Made by a program: the position numbers and the translations under genes
Assembly: GCA_947624985.1 (NCBI GenBank)
Contig: CANQMO010000003.1
Location: 1-64,000 of the forward strand
Source of the DNA: an uncultured Oscillospiraceae bacterium
GTDB taxonomy: Bacteria; Bacillota; Clostridia; Oscillospirales; Oscillospiraceae
Reading direction: 5' to 3'
DNA length: 64,000 nucleotides
Part shown: positions 1 to 8,396 of the stretch, piece by piece
How the letters are laid out: every line of letters starts with the position of its first letter
How positions within the stretch are numbered: position 1 is the stretch's first letter
The notes under the pieces: model-generated
Told to the model about the DNA's origin: nothing
Databases searched by the model: none
The model's input: the letters and a program-made list of their open reading frames with translations, nothing else

Positions 1-354
1 CGGAAGAACATCGAGAAGGGCCAGGTCCATATCAGCTCTTCCTTCAACAACACCATGGTCACCGTGACCGATCCCAATGGCAACGCCATCAGCTGGGCCA
101 GCGCGGGCGGAATGGGCTTCCGGGGCAGCCGGAAATCCACCCCCTTCGCCGCGTCCACCGCCGCGGAGACCGCGGCCCGGGCGGCCATGGAGCACGGCCT
201 GAAGACCGTGGAAGTTTTCGTCAAGGGTCCCGGCAGCGGCCGTGAGGCGGCTATCCGCGCTCTGCAGACCGCGGGGCTTGAGGTCACCATGATCAAGGAC
301 GTGACGCCCATCCCCCACAATGGCTGCCGTCCGCCCAAGCGCCGCCGCGTCTGA
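1..354 (+). CDS. rpsK: 30S ribosomal protein S11 (5' end outside window)
   Basis: The reading frame is open from the first base, so the gene is cut by the window edge. The 117 codons present lack only about a dozen N-terminal residues compared with the usual ~130-residue S11. Recognisable S11 features include the [12 protein letters not shown] and [13 protein letters not shown] segments and the very basic C-terminal tail [13 protein letters not shown]11 lies on the 30S platform near the 3' end of 16S rRNA. The order rpsK-rpsD-rpoA-rplQ is the conserved alpha-operon order of Firmicutes, and rpsD begins 22 bases after the stop, so these genes are almost certainly cotranscribed. Confidence 0.97.
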   Translation, partial: RKNIEKGQVHISSSFNNTMVTVTDPNGNAISWASAGGMGFRGSRKSTPFAASTAAETAARAAMEHGLKTVEVFVKGPGSGREAAIRALQTAGLEVTMIKDVTPIPHNGCRPPKRRRV

Positions 355-375
355 TGTAAGGGAGGATACGAAAAT

Positions 376-1002
376 ATGGCAAGATATACGAATGCGGTGT
401 GCCGTCTTTGCCGCCGCGAGAATCAGAAGCTGTTTCTGAAGGGCGACCGGTGCTATACGGACAAGTGCTCCGTCTCCGTCCGCTCCTATCCCCCCGGAAT
501 GCACGGCCAGGGCCGGAGCAAGACCTCCGAGTACGGTATGCAGCTGCGTGAAAAGCAGAAGGCCAAGCGTTATTACGGCGTGCTGGAAGCCCAGTTCCGC
601 AAGTATTTCGATATGGCCGAGCGCCGCAGCGGTCAGGCCGGCGAGAACCTGCTCAGCATTCTGGAGTCCCGTCTGGACAATGTGGTGTATCGTCTGGGCT
701 TCGCTATGAGCCGCCCGGAGGCCCGCCAGCTCATCACCCACGGCCATTTCACCGTGGACGGCCGCAAGGTGGACATCCCCAGCTTCCTGGTCAAGCCCGG
801 CATGGTGATCTCTGTCAAACCCTCCAGCCGTGATTTGGAAAAGCTCAAAGCCAATATCGAGGCCAATGCGTCCCGTCAGCCGCCCAAGTGGCTGGACTAC
901 GACGCCGCCAATATGCTCGCCAAGGTGACCGGCGTCCCCGCCAAGGAGGACATCGATCTGCCCATCGAGGAGCATCTGATCGTCGAGCTGTATTCCAAAT
1001 AA
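376..1002 (+). CDS. rpsD: 30S ribosomal protein S4
   Basis: This 208-residue protein is S4, a primary 16S rRNA binder that nucleates 30S assembly and in many bacteria represses its own operon. The N-terminus carries four cysteines (C9, C12, C26, C31), the zinc-binding (C+) form of S4. The S4 RNA-binding domain follows at about residues 98-160 ([27 protein letters not shown]). A GGAGG ribosome binding site lies just upstream of the ATG. It sits between rpsK and rpoA in the alpha operon. Confidence 0.98.
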   Translation: MARYTNAVCRLCRRENQKLFLKGDRCYTDKCSVSVRSYPPGMHGQGRSKTSEYGMQLREKQKAKRYYGVLEAQFRKYFDMAERRSGQAGENLLSILESRLDNVVYRLGFAMSRPEARQLITHGHFTVDGRKVDIPSFLVKPGMVISVKPSSRDLEKLKANIEANASRQPPKWLDYDAANMLAKVTGVPAKEDIDLPIEEHLIVELYSK

Positions 1003-1076
1003 AGCCCTCACAGGTTGGTAAGCTGAAAACCGCGTGACGCTATTACAGCGTACATTATGAAGGAGGGTAAGAACAC

Positions 1077-2030
1077 ATGATAGAGATCGAAAAACCGCGC
1101 ATTGAATGTGTAGAGAGCCCGGCGGACGAGAGCTATGGGAAGTTCATCGTAGAGCCTCTGGAGCGAGGCTATGGCACGACCCTCGGCAACTCCCTGCGGC
1201 GTGTACTTTTAAGCTCCCTGCCCGGTACGGCGGTCACCACCATTAAGATCGCCGGCGTGCAGCATGAGTTTTCCACGATCCCCGGCGTCAAGGAAGATGT
1301 GACGGAGATCGTGCTGAACATCAAAAGCCTGATCGCCCGTCTGCATCGGGACGGTCCTAAGACCGTCTACATCGAGGCGGATGGCGAGTGCGAGGTCACC
1401 GCCGCCGACATCAAGGCGGACGGCGAGGTGGAGATCCTCAATCCGGAGCTCCACATCGCCACCCTGGGGCCGGAGGCCTCCCTGTCCATGGAGCTGACCA
1501 TCTCCCACGGACGCGGTTATGTGCCCGCGGAGCGGAACAAGCCCACCCAGACCGTGGCCGGCGTCATCCCTATCGACTCCATATATACCCCGGTCCTGAA
1601 GGTGAATTACGCCGTGGAGAACACCCGCGTCGGCAACCAGACGGACTATGACAAGCTGACGCTGGAGGTCTGGACCGACAAGACCATCACGCCCCGGGAC
1701 GCTGTGAGCCTGGGCGCCAAGATCCTGTGCGACCACTTCACCCTGTTCACCGACCTTTCCCAGAGCATGAACATGGGCTCCACGGTGGTGGAGAAGACGG
1801 AGGCCGTGAAGGACAAGGTGATGGAGATGACCATCGAGGAGCTGGACCTGAGCGTGCGCAGCTTCAACTGTCTCAAGCGTGCAAACATCAACACGGTGGA
1901 GGACCTGGTGTCCAAGACCCAGGACGAGATGATCAAGGTGCGCAACCTTGGCCGCAAGAGCCTGGAGGAAGTCATCCAGAAGCTGGCGATGATGGGCCTG
2001 TCCCTGGCCAGCGACGACGACGGCAAGTAA
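1077..2030 (+). CDS. rpoA: DNA-directed RNA polymerase subunit alpha
   Basis: This 317-residue protein is the RNA polymerase alpha subunit. Residues 1 to about 230 form the assembly domain ([24 protein letters not shown] is diagnostic) that dimerises and scaffolds beta and beta'. A linker leads to the C-terminal domain at about 250-310 ([19 protein letters not shown]), which contacts UP-element DNA and activators. A strong AAGGAGGG ribosome binding site precedes the ATG. The spacer after rpsD is 74 bases with no terminator visible, consistent with one alpha operon. Confidence 0.98.
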   Translation: MIEIEKPRIECVESPADESYGKFIVEPLERGYGTTLGNSLRRVLLSSLPGTAVTTIKIAGVQHEFSTIPGVKEDVTEIVLNIKSLIARLHRDGPKTVYIEADGECEVTAADIKADGEVEILNPELHIATLGPEASLSMELTISHGRGYVPAERNKPTQTVAGVIPIDSIYTPVLKVNYAVENTRVGNQTDYDKLTLEVWTDKTITPRDAVSLGAKILCDHFTLFTDLSQSMNMGSTVVEKTEAVKDKVMEMTIEELDLSVRSFNCLKRANINTVEDLVSKTQDEMIKVRNLGRKSLEEVIQKLAMMGLSLASDDDGK

Positions 2031-2064
2031 CCCACCGACCACTCACTTTTGGAGGTAAACGAAA

Positions 2065-2406
2065 ATGCCCGGAACTCGCAAGCTCGGCAAGCCGACGGCT
2101 GCCCGCATGGCTATGCTGCGCCAGCAGGTCACCGATCTGCTGGATACCGGCCGCATGGAGACCACAGTCACCCGCGCCAAGGAGGTCCGTCCTCTGGCTG
2201 AGCGGATGATCACCCTGGGGAAGAAAAAGGGCCTGGCCAACTACCGCTTGGCGCTGAAATTCCTCACCCGGGAGGATGTGGCGAAGAAGGTCTTTGATGA
2301 TCTGGCCGTGAAGTACGCAGACCGCAACGGCGGCTATACCCGTATCACCCGCACCGGCACCCGCCGTGGCGACGCCGCGGAGATGGCTGTCATTGAACTT
2401 GTCTAA
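2065..2406 (+). CDS. rplQ: 50S ribosomal protein L17
   Basis: This 113-residue protein matches bacterial L17, a large-subunit protein at the exit-tunnel side. The N-terminal segment [22 protein letters not shown] and the C-terminal [24 protein letters not shown] are characteristic. A TTTTGGAGGT ribosome binding site precedes the start. It is the last gene of the alpha operon, and a strong intrinsic terminator begins 16 bases after the stop codon. Confidence 0.97.
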   Translation: MPGTRKLGKPTAARMAMLRQQVTDLLDTGRMETTVTRAKEVRPLAERMITLGKKKGLANYRLALKFLTREDVAKKVFDDLAVKYADRNGGYTRITRTGTRRGDAAEMAVIELV

Positions 2407-2421
2407 ACAATTTAAAGTAGC

Positions 2422-2447
2422 AAGGGCGCGGTAAAAACCGCGCCCTT
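2422..2447 (+). terminator. Intrinsic terminator of the alpha operon
   Basis: A perfect 11-bp GC-rich stem (2422-2432 with 2437-2447) encloses a tetra-A loop. Flanking AAAGTA/TACTTT arms extend it. It lies 16 bases after the rplQ stop. Confidence 0.85.
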
Positions 2448-2745
2448 ACTTTGTTGCTGAGTCTCGCAGAGTTTGCGCCCGTAGGCGCAAATAGAGTGAG
2501 ATCGTTTTTCCCGGCGACATGTGCGTCGGGAAAAACTCTTTTTGGCCCGCAAACGTGAACGCCCCTGTCTTTCGACAGGGGCGCTTTGCGCTTATTGGGG
2601 TCCCCACAAAGCCTGCTTTGTGGGGAGAGGAGGAGCCACAGGCCATTTGAGCTTTGCCGCTTGCGGCAAAGGGAAACCTGGCCCATGGGCGACGACGAGG
2701 GCCACAGCCTTCTCGTTTGAAAGGAGCTTGCTCCTTTCAAACGAC
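2448..2745. other. Non-coding interval filled with tandem hairpins
   Basis: No convincing gene lies between the alpha-operon terminator and the stop codon of the convergent GTPase gene. The interval holds six further stem-loops: 2472-2491 (8-bp perfect stem), 2504-2536 (about 12 bp), 2560-2583 (10 bp, repeat module A), 2601-2626 (12 bp), 2652-2671 (9 bp) and 2713-2744 (15 bp, repeat module B). With the terminator that makes seven hairpins in about 320 bases. Open frames crossing it have no ribosome binding site and consist largely of inverted-repeat sequence. Confidence 0.75.
2549..2591. repeat. Intergenic hairpin repeat, module A, copy 1
   Basis: The module reads AAACGTGAACG, then a 10-bp stem with a TTTC loop (2560-2583), then CGCTTTGCGC. 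Outer GCAAA/TTTGC arms also pair. The same flanks, with a different but still complementary stem, recur at 53883-53924. Confidence 0.8.
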
Positions 2746-2748
2746 TTA
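2708..2748. repeat. Intergenic hairpin repeat, module B, copy 1
   Basis: CCTTCTCGTTTGAA leads into a 15-bp perfect stem with a 2-base loop (2713-2744) and ends TTCAAACGACTTA. The final TTA is the reverse complement of the TAA stop codon of the minus-strand GTPase gene. Copy 2 is at 53940-53975. Confidence 0.85.
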
Positions 2749-3690
2749 GTAGAACGTTGCCACCGGCTGGGCGGGGGGCGCGGCGGTCTCCAGATCCATG
2801 ACCGTCAGCACCGGGCCCTTTTTGCCGTAGCCCTTGTGCCACTTCACGTCCACATGGGCGGTGATGGTCAGCCATTGGCCCTTGTTGAGCCGGGCCGCGT
2901 CCGGCCAGCGGCAGACGAGGCCGGTGAACTGGATGTCGTTGACGCAGCAGGTCATCAGCTGCCGCCCAAAGACAAAGCTGTCGCCGGCCAGACGGGGGCT
3001 TTTGACCACCATGCCCTTGTAGCGCAGGGTCTTGCCGTCGTACTTGGAGAAGTCCTCGGACAGGTCCGAGTAGAAGAGGGCATAATCCTCGTCCTTGATC
3101 TCCACCACCGGGGCGTCCAGATCGAAGGGCAGGGGGTCCTGGATCTCGTCATAGGTCACCTGTCCGTCCGGGGCCTCATAGGCGATGTCCGCCCGGCGGC
3201 TGGCCGCCCGGACGATCTTGTGCAGCTCCATCCGGTCAATGCCGGGCCCGCAGCGGTTGAAGACCACCAGCTCGCAGCTTTTCAGCTTGTCATACACCAG
3301 CTGGCGCATATTGGCGTTGTAATTTATAAAGGTATTGGCGTCGCAGAACAAAAACTCCTGTGCCACCACCCATTCCTCCGGCATGCGCTGGTAGAGACTG
3401 TCCAGCATCCACATGCCGTTGTATTCCACCAGTACCCGCTCGGCCTGGTGCTTTTTCAGCAGGGCGTCCAGCGCCGGGGCCTGTAGGTCCTCCTCGTTCT
3501 CGATGGGCTCGATGAACACGTTTTTGCCGGAAAAGCTGTCCGGCTCGTATTCCTCCACGCCCTCCTCGCACAGCAGAAGCAGCGTCCGCTCCCCCTGATT
3601 GAAGCGGGCGTCCTCCAGGGTCTCCTGGATGAACTTTGTCTTGCCGGCCTCCAGAAAGCCGGTGAAAAGATAGACGGGTATCTGCCTCAC
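2746..3690 (-). CDS. G3E-family GTPase with C-terminal DUF1980/TIGR03943-like domain
   Basis: This 314-residue protein belongs to the COG0523 (CobW/YciC/Zng1) branch of G3E P-loop GTPases, which handle metal ions such as zinc or cobalt. The Walker A motif is G11-F-L-E-A-G-K-T18, with Glu where most relatives have Gly. The usual CxCC metal motif is absent, and the guanine-specificity motif is degenerate (FNRCG). Residues about 225-305 (KTLRYKGMVVKS, FVFGRQLMTCC) resemble the C-terminal domain of DUF1980/TIGR03943 (YcgQ-like) proteins, which partner with COG0523 proteins in zinc-regulated operons. It overlaps the preceding His-rich G3E gene by 4 bases, so the two are translationally coupled. 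Metal specificity cannot be read from the sequence. Confidence 0.8.
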   Translation of the reverse strand: MRQIPVYLFTGFLEAGKTKFIQETLEDARFNQGERTLLLLCEEGVEEYEPDSFSGKNVFIEPIENEEDLQAPALDALLKKHQAERVLVEYNGMWMLDSLYQRMPEEWVVAQEFLFCDANTFINYNANMRQLVYDKLKSCELVVFNRCGPGIDRMELHKIVRAASRRADIAYEAPDGQVTYDEIQDPLPFDLDAPVVEIKDEDYALFYSDLSEDFSKYDGKTLRYKGMVVKSPRLAGDSFVFGRQLMTCCVNDIQFTGLVCRWPDAARLNKGQWLTITAHVDVKWHKGYGKKGPVLTVMDLETAAPPAQPVATFY

Positions 3691-4817
3691 AGCCCGAACA
3701 ACTCCTTCACAGCGGCCTCGTTGAGGTTCGCGCCAATGACGCAGACCCGGCCTGCCACATTGGCGGGACCCGTGCGCACGTCCTTCTCCCCCGGCGTGTA
3801 GTCAAAGTGGACCCAGGTCCCGTCCGGGGCGGGCACATAGCCCTTGGCCCGGACCACGAAGCCATAGGCGGCCTCGTCCGCCAGCCGGTCCAAAATGGCG
3901 TCTATGTCCGCGGGGGCGTACTTTCTGCTGGTCTCCGCGCCCCAGCTCTGGAACACCTCGTCCGCGTCATGCCCGTGATGGTGGTGATGATGGTGGTGTT
4001 CGTGGCCATGGTGATGATGTTCGTGCTCGTGCTCGTCATCGTCATCATGGTCATGGTCATGATCGTCATCGTCATCATCATGGTGGTGATGGTGATGTTC
4101 ATGCTCGTGCTCGTCATCATCGTGGTCATGGTGATGGTGGTGGCATTCGCAGTCCGGGTCGTCGCATTCCTCTTCCTCTTCCCGGTAATGTTCCTCCAGC
4201 AGGGCGGCGAGCTCCGCGCCGATGGAGTTTTTCTGGTCGATGGCGTCCAGGATCTGCGCGCCGGTGAGATCGTCCCAGTCGGTGGAGACGATCACGGCGT
4301 CGGGGTTCTTCTCCCGGAGAAGGGCCTCCGCCTGGGCGACCTTCTCCTGGGACAGGTTACCGGTGCGGCTGAGGACGATGCAATTGGCGGACTGGACCTG
4401 GTTATTGAAAAACTCGCCGAAGTTTTTCATGTACATCTTTGCCTTGGAGGCGTCCACCACGGTGGTCAGGCCGCCCAGCACGAACTGGTCTCCGGCGGAC
4501 TGGACCGCTGCCACGATCTCGGACAGCTTCCCAACGCCGGAGGGCTCGATGAGGATACGGTCGGGGTGATACTGCTCCGCCACCATGCGCAGCGCTTCAC
4601 GGAAATCGCCGGTCAGACTGCAACAGATACAGCCGGACTCGATCTCGTTGACGATGACGCCGGCGTCCTTCAAAAAGCCGCCGTCGATACCGATCTCCCC
4701 GAACTCGTTTTCGATGAGTACCAGCTTCTGACCGGCATAGCCGTCGGCCAGAAGTTTTTTGATGAGCGTGGTCTTGCCGGCCCCCAGAAAGCCGGAAAAG
4801 ATATCGATCCTTGTCAT
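3687..4817 (-). CDS. G3E/COG0523 GTPase with a long His-rich metal-binding insert
   Basis: This 376-residue CobW-type GTPase has a canonical P-loop (G9-F-L-G-A-G-K-T-T17) and the CxCC metal-transfer motif (C63, C65, C66). The CobW C-terminal domain follows V288. Between GTPase and C-terminal domains lies a tract of about 62 residues (226-287) made almost wholly of His (about 33), Asp and Glu, preceded by a Cys pair (CDDPDCEC). Such tracts in UreG, HypB and Zng1 relatives bind zinc or nickel, so a zinc chaperone or store is likely. The start at 4817 was chosen over an upstream ATG because AAAGGCG lies just before it. It is the first gene of a two-gene operon with the GTPase downstream. Confidence 0.88.
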   Translation of the reverse strand: MTRIDIFSGFLGAGKTTLIKKLLADGYAGQKLVLIENEFGEIGIDGGFLKDAGVIVNEIESGCICCSLTGDFREALRMVAEQYHPDRILIEPSGVGKLSEIVAAVQSAGDQFVLGGLTTVVDASKAKMYMKNFGEFFNNQVQSANCIVLSRTGNLSQEKVAQAEALLREKNPDAVIVSTDWDDLTGAQILDAIDQKNSIGAELAALLEEHYREEEEECDDPDCECHHHHHDHDDDEHEHEHHHHHHDDDDDDHDHDHDDDDEHEHEHHHHGHEHHHHHHHHGHDADEVFQSWGAETSRKYAPADIDAILDRLADEAAYGFVVRAKGYVPAPDGTWVHFDYTPGEKDVRTGPANVAGRVCVIGANLNEAAVKELFGL

Positions 4818-5001
4818 GCATATCGCCTTTCTGATGGTTAATAATAAAGAACTGTTCACAAAAGATAATGGAATCGGTGTATAATATATTCCAGTTGAAA
4901 TTATAACACATTTTTCCTGTAAAGAAAAGGGATAATAACGGACTTTTCCTGCAAGAAGGGAGAATCTGTCAGAATTAACTATGGCATATGTTGACTGGGT
5001 G

Positions 5002-5010
5002 TGTTATAAT
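5002..5010 (+). promoter_or_regulatory. Extended -10 promoter for the SLH lipoprotein gene
   Basis: TGTTATAAT is a perfect extended -10 element (TGn plus TATAAT at 5005-5010), about 100 bases before the start codon. No good -35 is present at the normal distance, as is usual for this promoter class. Confidence 0.55.
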
Positions 5011-5111
5011 GCGAAAGTACGGCGTTACGGCGCCGGGATGATCTCATTGACAGCGGATGCGCCGCCCGGGATCACGGATGACGGTGCGTGCAGATATACC
5101 GGAGGACCAAT

Positions 5112-7448
5112 ATGAAACGTATACATGCGCTGATACTGATCTTGCTGACGCTTGTGATGTGCCTGCTTGCTTCCTGCATCAGCCGGGAGGCTTCGGAACG
5201 TCAGCAGCAGGAGCAGGGCGTTCAGATAAACGAACAGGCGGGGACCCACACCGTCACGTTCTACCAGAACGGCATGGTCATCCAGCAGGTCACCGTGCCC
5301 CACGGCGGGCTGGTGGGCCAGTATCCGGACGAGTATTCATGGTATGATGAGTCGGGCGACAGCGTGGACCTTGCGACGCTGGCGATCACGAAGGACCTTG
5401 ACCTTTTCCTGCGGGAGCAGATGGATGTGCGTGCGCAGCATGTGCTGTATCTGACATGCGAGGGGGAGGTGTTCTCTCCACAGAGCTATGTGACACGCGC
5501 CCAGCTCGCCCAGATCATGGACATGCTTTTGGACGAGGAGCAGCAAAGTAGCGCCGAGCCCGCCTCCTTTACCGATGTAGCCCCTGACGACCCGGCCTAT
5601 GAGAGCGTGAGCCGGGTGGGCGGCCTGGGTATCATGACGGGCGTGGGAGACGGGACCTTCCGGCCCAACGACAACGTGACCCGGGCCGAGCTGGTGGTGG
5701 CGCTGTGCCGGCTCATGGATGTGAGCGAGATGGCGGCGCTGGCCTTCCCGGACGTGACACAGGACCATTGGGCTATGGGCAGCGTGGCCGCGGCCATGGC
5801 CGAGGGCTGGCTCACCGGTTACGAGGACGGCAACTTCTATCCCGACGCCCCGGTGACAAAAGCGGAGGCCGCAGTACTGATCAACCGGGCCCGGGGCCGG
5901 CAGGTCAACAAGACGGCCATCGGCCTGGCCTGCAAGATATCGCCCTATCGGGACGTGTCTCCGAAGAACTGGGCCTATTTTGACGTCATCGACGCGTCGT
6001 ATACCAATAAGCTGCTGGCCTACATTCTGGGTGAGGTGGAGGACGCAAAGCCCGGCTTCATCGTTCTGGACGGGGAACTGTGCCATATAAACAACGAGAA
6101 GCGGCTGGATTACTTCCAGGAGGGCTTCCACACGGTGACGGACGGTCTGAGCACCGACGGACTGTATTTTGTGCCGGAAAACGGCTATTTCGTCCAGCGC
6201 AATCAGGGCGGCCTCGTAGAGTGTGACGGCTCCATGTTCTATACGGAGAAGAAGGACGGACCGTTCTTAACGAACTACGACCTGGGATACCTCCACTTCG
6301 GCGAGGACGGGCGTTACACCTCCGGCGACGCGGAACTGGACGGCTATGTGGACAGTATCATGGCCGACATCATCGAAGACGACAGCAAGAACCTTCTCAA
6401 CGAGGATAAGCTGCGGGAGGCATACAACGCCATCGTATTCGGCGACTTCGACTATATGACCCGTAATACCGGCTGGCAGCGCGGGTCCACCGGCTGGGCG
6501 CTGCCCTGTGCCAAGGTCATGTTCTCCACCAGGCGGGGCGCCTGTTACTACTGGGCGGCGTCGTTCCTGTACCTGGCCCGGCGTCTGGGCTTCCAGGCGT
6601 ATCCCATCTGCGGCGGCGTCAACGAGCACAACGCCATCCACGCCTGGGTCATGATAGATGAGGACGGCAGCGAGTATATCTACGACGTGGAGCTTGACTG
6701 GGCATACCGGACCGGCGCCCACGGACGTGTTCCGATCCGGGCCGGGCGGGATCTCTTCAAGCAACTGCGCGGACACTCGACCATCATCTATATCTTCCCC
6801 GGCGATACATGGGTCGCGCCTCCCAACGACGATCAGGACGCTCTGGGCGGCACGATGGACAACAACGCGGACTATCAGGATGAAAACGGCAATGCGCTGG
6901 TGGAGGGCGTTGACTACACGGTCACATATACAGACAATGGAGACGGCACCATAACGGTCACGATCACCTATCTGACCGGCACCCGGGCCGGCACTACCAC
7001 CGAGCGGATCATCACCGGCAGTGTGGAAGAACCGCCCGAGGATCTTGACGACCCGGAGGGCTCCGGCGGAGTGAATAACGGCCTCACCAGCGGCGGCGAG
7101 GGCGTCGGCCCCAATGAAGTCGTCGATCCGAATAGCACGGCCGACCCGAACACTACTCCGTGGCCCGGCGATGTGACGACCCCAGATGACCCGAACGTCA
7201 CCCCGTGGCCCGGCGACGTCACCGACCCCAATGCGACGACCCCGGGCGTTTCCGTTGACGATCCGGGCGCGATGGGACCGGGCGGCGTTGACGGCGGGCA
7301 GAGTTCGGGAGACGGCTACACCGGCCCCGGCGGCCCCGGCGACACGGGGTCCACGGGTCCCTCTGAGCAGACCGGCCCCGGCGGCCCCGGCGATACAGGC
7401 CCGACAGGACCTGTCGAGCAGGCCCCCGGCGGCGGTGAGGGCGGCTGA
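5112..7448 (+). CDS. SLH-domain lipoprotein with transglutaminase-like domain and Gly/Pro-rich tail
   Basis: This 778-residue protein is predicted to be surface-exposed. The N-terminus is a lipoprotein signal (hydrophobic core ending LLASC). Residues about 105-245 hold SLH repeats (FTDVAPDDPAYESV, GDGTFRPNDNVTRAEL, FPDVTQDHWAMGSV, EDGNFYPDAPVTKAEA), which bind secondary cell-wall polymer. A transglutaminase-like domain follows with a plausible Cys478-His510-Asp525 triad (RRGACYYWA, HAWVMI, YDVELDW); such domains act as cysteine proteases, amidases or crosslinking enzymes. The last ~100 residues are Asn/Thr/Pro-rich and then carry collagen-like GPGGPGDTG repeats. The start follows GGAGG at 5101. 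It stands alone with its own promoter and terminator. The substrate is unknown. Confidence 0.85.
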   Translation: MKRIHALILILLTLVMCLLASCISREASERQQQEQGVQINEQAGTHTVTFYQNGMVIQQVTVPHGGLVGQYPDEYSWYDESGDSVDLATLAITKDLDLFLREQMDVRAQHVLYLTCEGEVFSPQSYVTRAQLAQIMDMLLDEEQQSSAEPASFTDVAPDDPAYESVSRVGGLGIMTGVGDGTFRPNDNVTRAELVVALCRLMDVSEMAALAFPDVTQDHWAMGSVAAAMAEGWLTGYEDGNFYPDAPVTKAEAAVLINRARGRQVNKTAIGLACKISPYRDVSPKNWAYFDVIDASYTNKLLAYILGEVEDAKPGFIVLDGELCHINNEKRLDYFQEGFHTVTDGLSTDGLYFVPENGYFVQRNQGGLVECDGSMFYTEKKDGPFLTNYDLGYLHFGEDGRYTSGDAELDGYVDSIMADIIEDDSKNLLNEDKLREAYNAIVFGDFDYMTRNTGWQRGSTGWALPCAKVMFSTRRGACYYWAASFLYLARRLGFQAYPICGGVNEHNAIHAWVMIDEDGSEYIYDVELDWAYRTGAHGRVPIRAGRDLFKQLRGHSTIIYIFPGDTWVAPPNDDQDALGGTMDNNADYQDENGNALVEGVDYTVTYTDNGDGTITVTITYLTGTRAGTTTERIITGSVEEPPEDLDDPEGSGGVNNGLTSGGEGVGPNEVVDPNSTADPNTTPWPGDVTTPDDPNVTPWPGDVTDPNATTPGVSVDDPGAMGPGGVDGGQSSGDGYTGPGGPGDTGSTGPSEQTGPGGPGDTGPTGPVEQAPGGGEGG

Positions 7449-7459
7449 ACAAAAACGCA

Positions 7460-7485
7460 CCCCGGAGAGCGCACGCTCTCCGGGG
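7460..7485. terminator. Bidirectional terminator
   Basis: An 11-bp perfect stem (7460-7470 with 7475-7485) lies between two convergent genes, with A-rich sequence on its left and TTTGATATT on its right, so it could serve both strands. Confidence 0.8.
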
Positions 7486-7505
7486 TTTGATATTATGTAA
7501 ACTTA

Positions 7506-8270
7506 TCACCGATCCACCCAGATGGCCTCCGCCGGGGGACGGGCGGGGATATTGACGAAACCGCCGCCCGCGGGACGGCCCGCCATCAGGCAGCAGTCCA
7601 CAGCGCAGTTTTCCGGCACGCCCAGCTTTTCCCGCAGGGCGGGGGAGCGGTCCGCCAGACGGCGCATGTACCCGGCCCAGCAGGTGCCGACGCCCCGGCT
7701 CACCAGCAGGAGCTCCGCCGTCTCCAGCGCCAGAACGCTGTCCGTGCCGGGATTCACGCTGTCCCGGGGGGACCAGCAGAATATCAGCACCGGCGCGCCG
7801 CAGGTGACCGGGTCCACGCCCTTTTCCGCCAGCTTCGGCAGCTCCGGGGCGAAGCCCGACTGGCGGCAGTAGTCCAGCGCCGTCTGACGCACGGCCTCCA
7901 CCGCCTCCCGGCCGTAGACCACGGTGAAGCGGTGAGAGCGCTGGTTCTTGCCGCTGGGGGCGTAATTGGCCCGGTCCAGGGCCCACTGGATGGTCTTGCG
8001 GTCCGGCGGCTCGGGCTTGAACGAGCGCACCGACCGGCGGGACATGACGAGCGCTTCCAGACTGTCGAAGCTCTCCGGCACCGTGGCACGCTTTCCGTCG
8101 GCCCGGACGGCGTCCCGGGGGCAGATGGCCGCGCATTGCAGGCACCCCATGCACCCGCCCCGGCCCACGTCCGGCCCCGCGTCCGTCATCACAAGGTGGC
8201 CCATGGGGCACACCCGCACGCAGGCGCCGCACTTGACGCACTGGCTCGGGTCAAATGTTATGTCAACCAT
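7506..8270 (-). CDS. Ferredoxin-nitroreductase fusion protein
   Basis: This 254-residue protein has an N-terminal 2[4Fe-4S] ferredoxin domain with two CxxCxxCxxxCP clusters (C11, C14, C17, C21 and C40, C43, C46, C50). An FMN-dependent nitroreductase domain follows from about residue 68 (SRRSVRSFKPEPPD, NYAPSGKNQRSHRF, GVGTCWAGYMRR). Such fusions are common in anaerobic Firmicutes and pass electrons from reduced ferredoxin-like donors to FMN for reduction of nitro, quinone or other acceptors. The physiological substrate is not predictable. A good sigma-A promoter lies upstream (8300-8328), and the gene is divergent from the dipeptidase gene. Confidence 0.92.
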   Translation of the reverse strand: MVDITFDPSQCVKCGACVRVCPMGHLVMTDAGPDVGRGGCMGCLQCAAICPRDAVRADGKRATVPESFDSLEALVMSRRSVRSFKPEPPDRKTIQWALDRANYAPSGKNQRSHRFTVVYGREAVEAVRQTALDYCRQSGFAPELPKLAEKGVDPVTCGAPVLIFCWSPRDSVNPGTDSVLALETAELLLVSRGVGTCWAGYMRRLADRSPALREKLGVPENCAVDCCLMAGRPAGGGFVNIPARPPAEAIWVDR

Positions 8271-8299
8271 TTAAACACCTCCGGGAGATTTGTAAAAAC

Positions 8300-8328
8300 A
8301 TTATAGCAGCTCTGGCATTTCTTTGCAA
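8300..8328 (-). promoter_or_regulatory. Sigma-A promoter of the nitroreductase gene
   Basis: On the minus strand TTGCAA (8323-8328) and TATAAT (8300-8305) are separated by exactly 17 bases, and the start codon is about 30 bases downstream. Confidence 0.75.
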
Positions 8329-8396
8329 ATGCGTGTACAATAGGGACGATCATAATGATTATCAGCCGCCCGGTGGGGCGGAAAGGAGTGGATAGT

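Noticed and set aside
1209-2042. A 277-codon minus-strand frame over rpoA
   Set aside because: It is antisense to rpoA, which matches its family over the full length.
3960-4145. A tandem repeat array that could suggest CRISPR or a minisatellite
   Set aside because: It is the in-frame His/Asp/Glu codon tract; there are no regular spacers or palindromic repeats.
3807-4841. A plus-strand frame encoding a long Val/Met-rich hydrophobic stretch
   Set aside because: The apparent membrane helices are the complement of the CAT/CAC/GAT codon run for the His-rich tract of the G3E GTPase.
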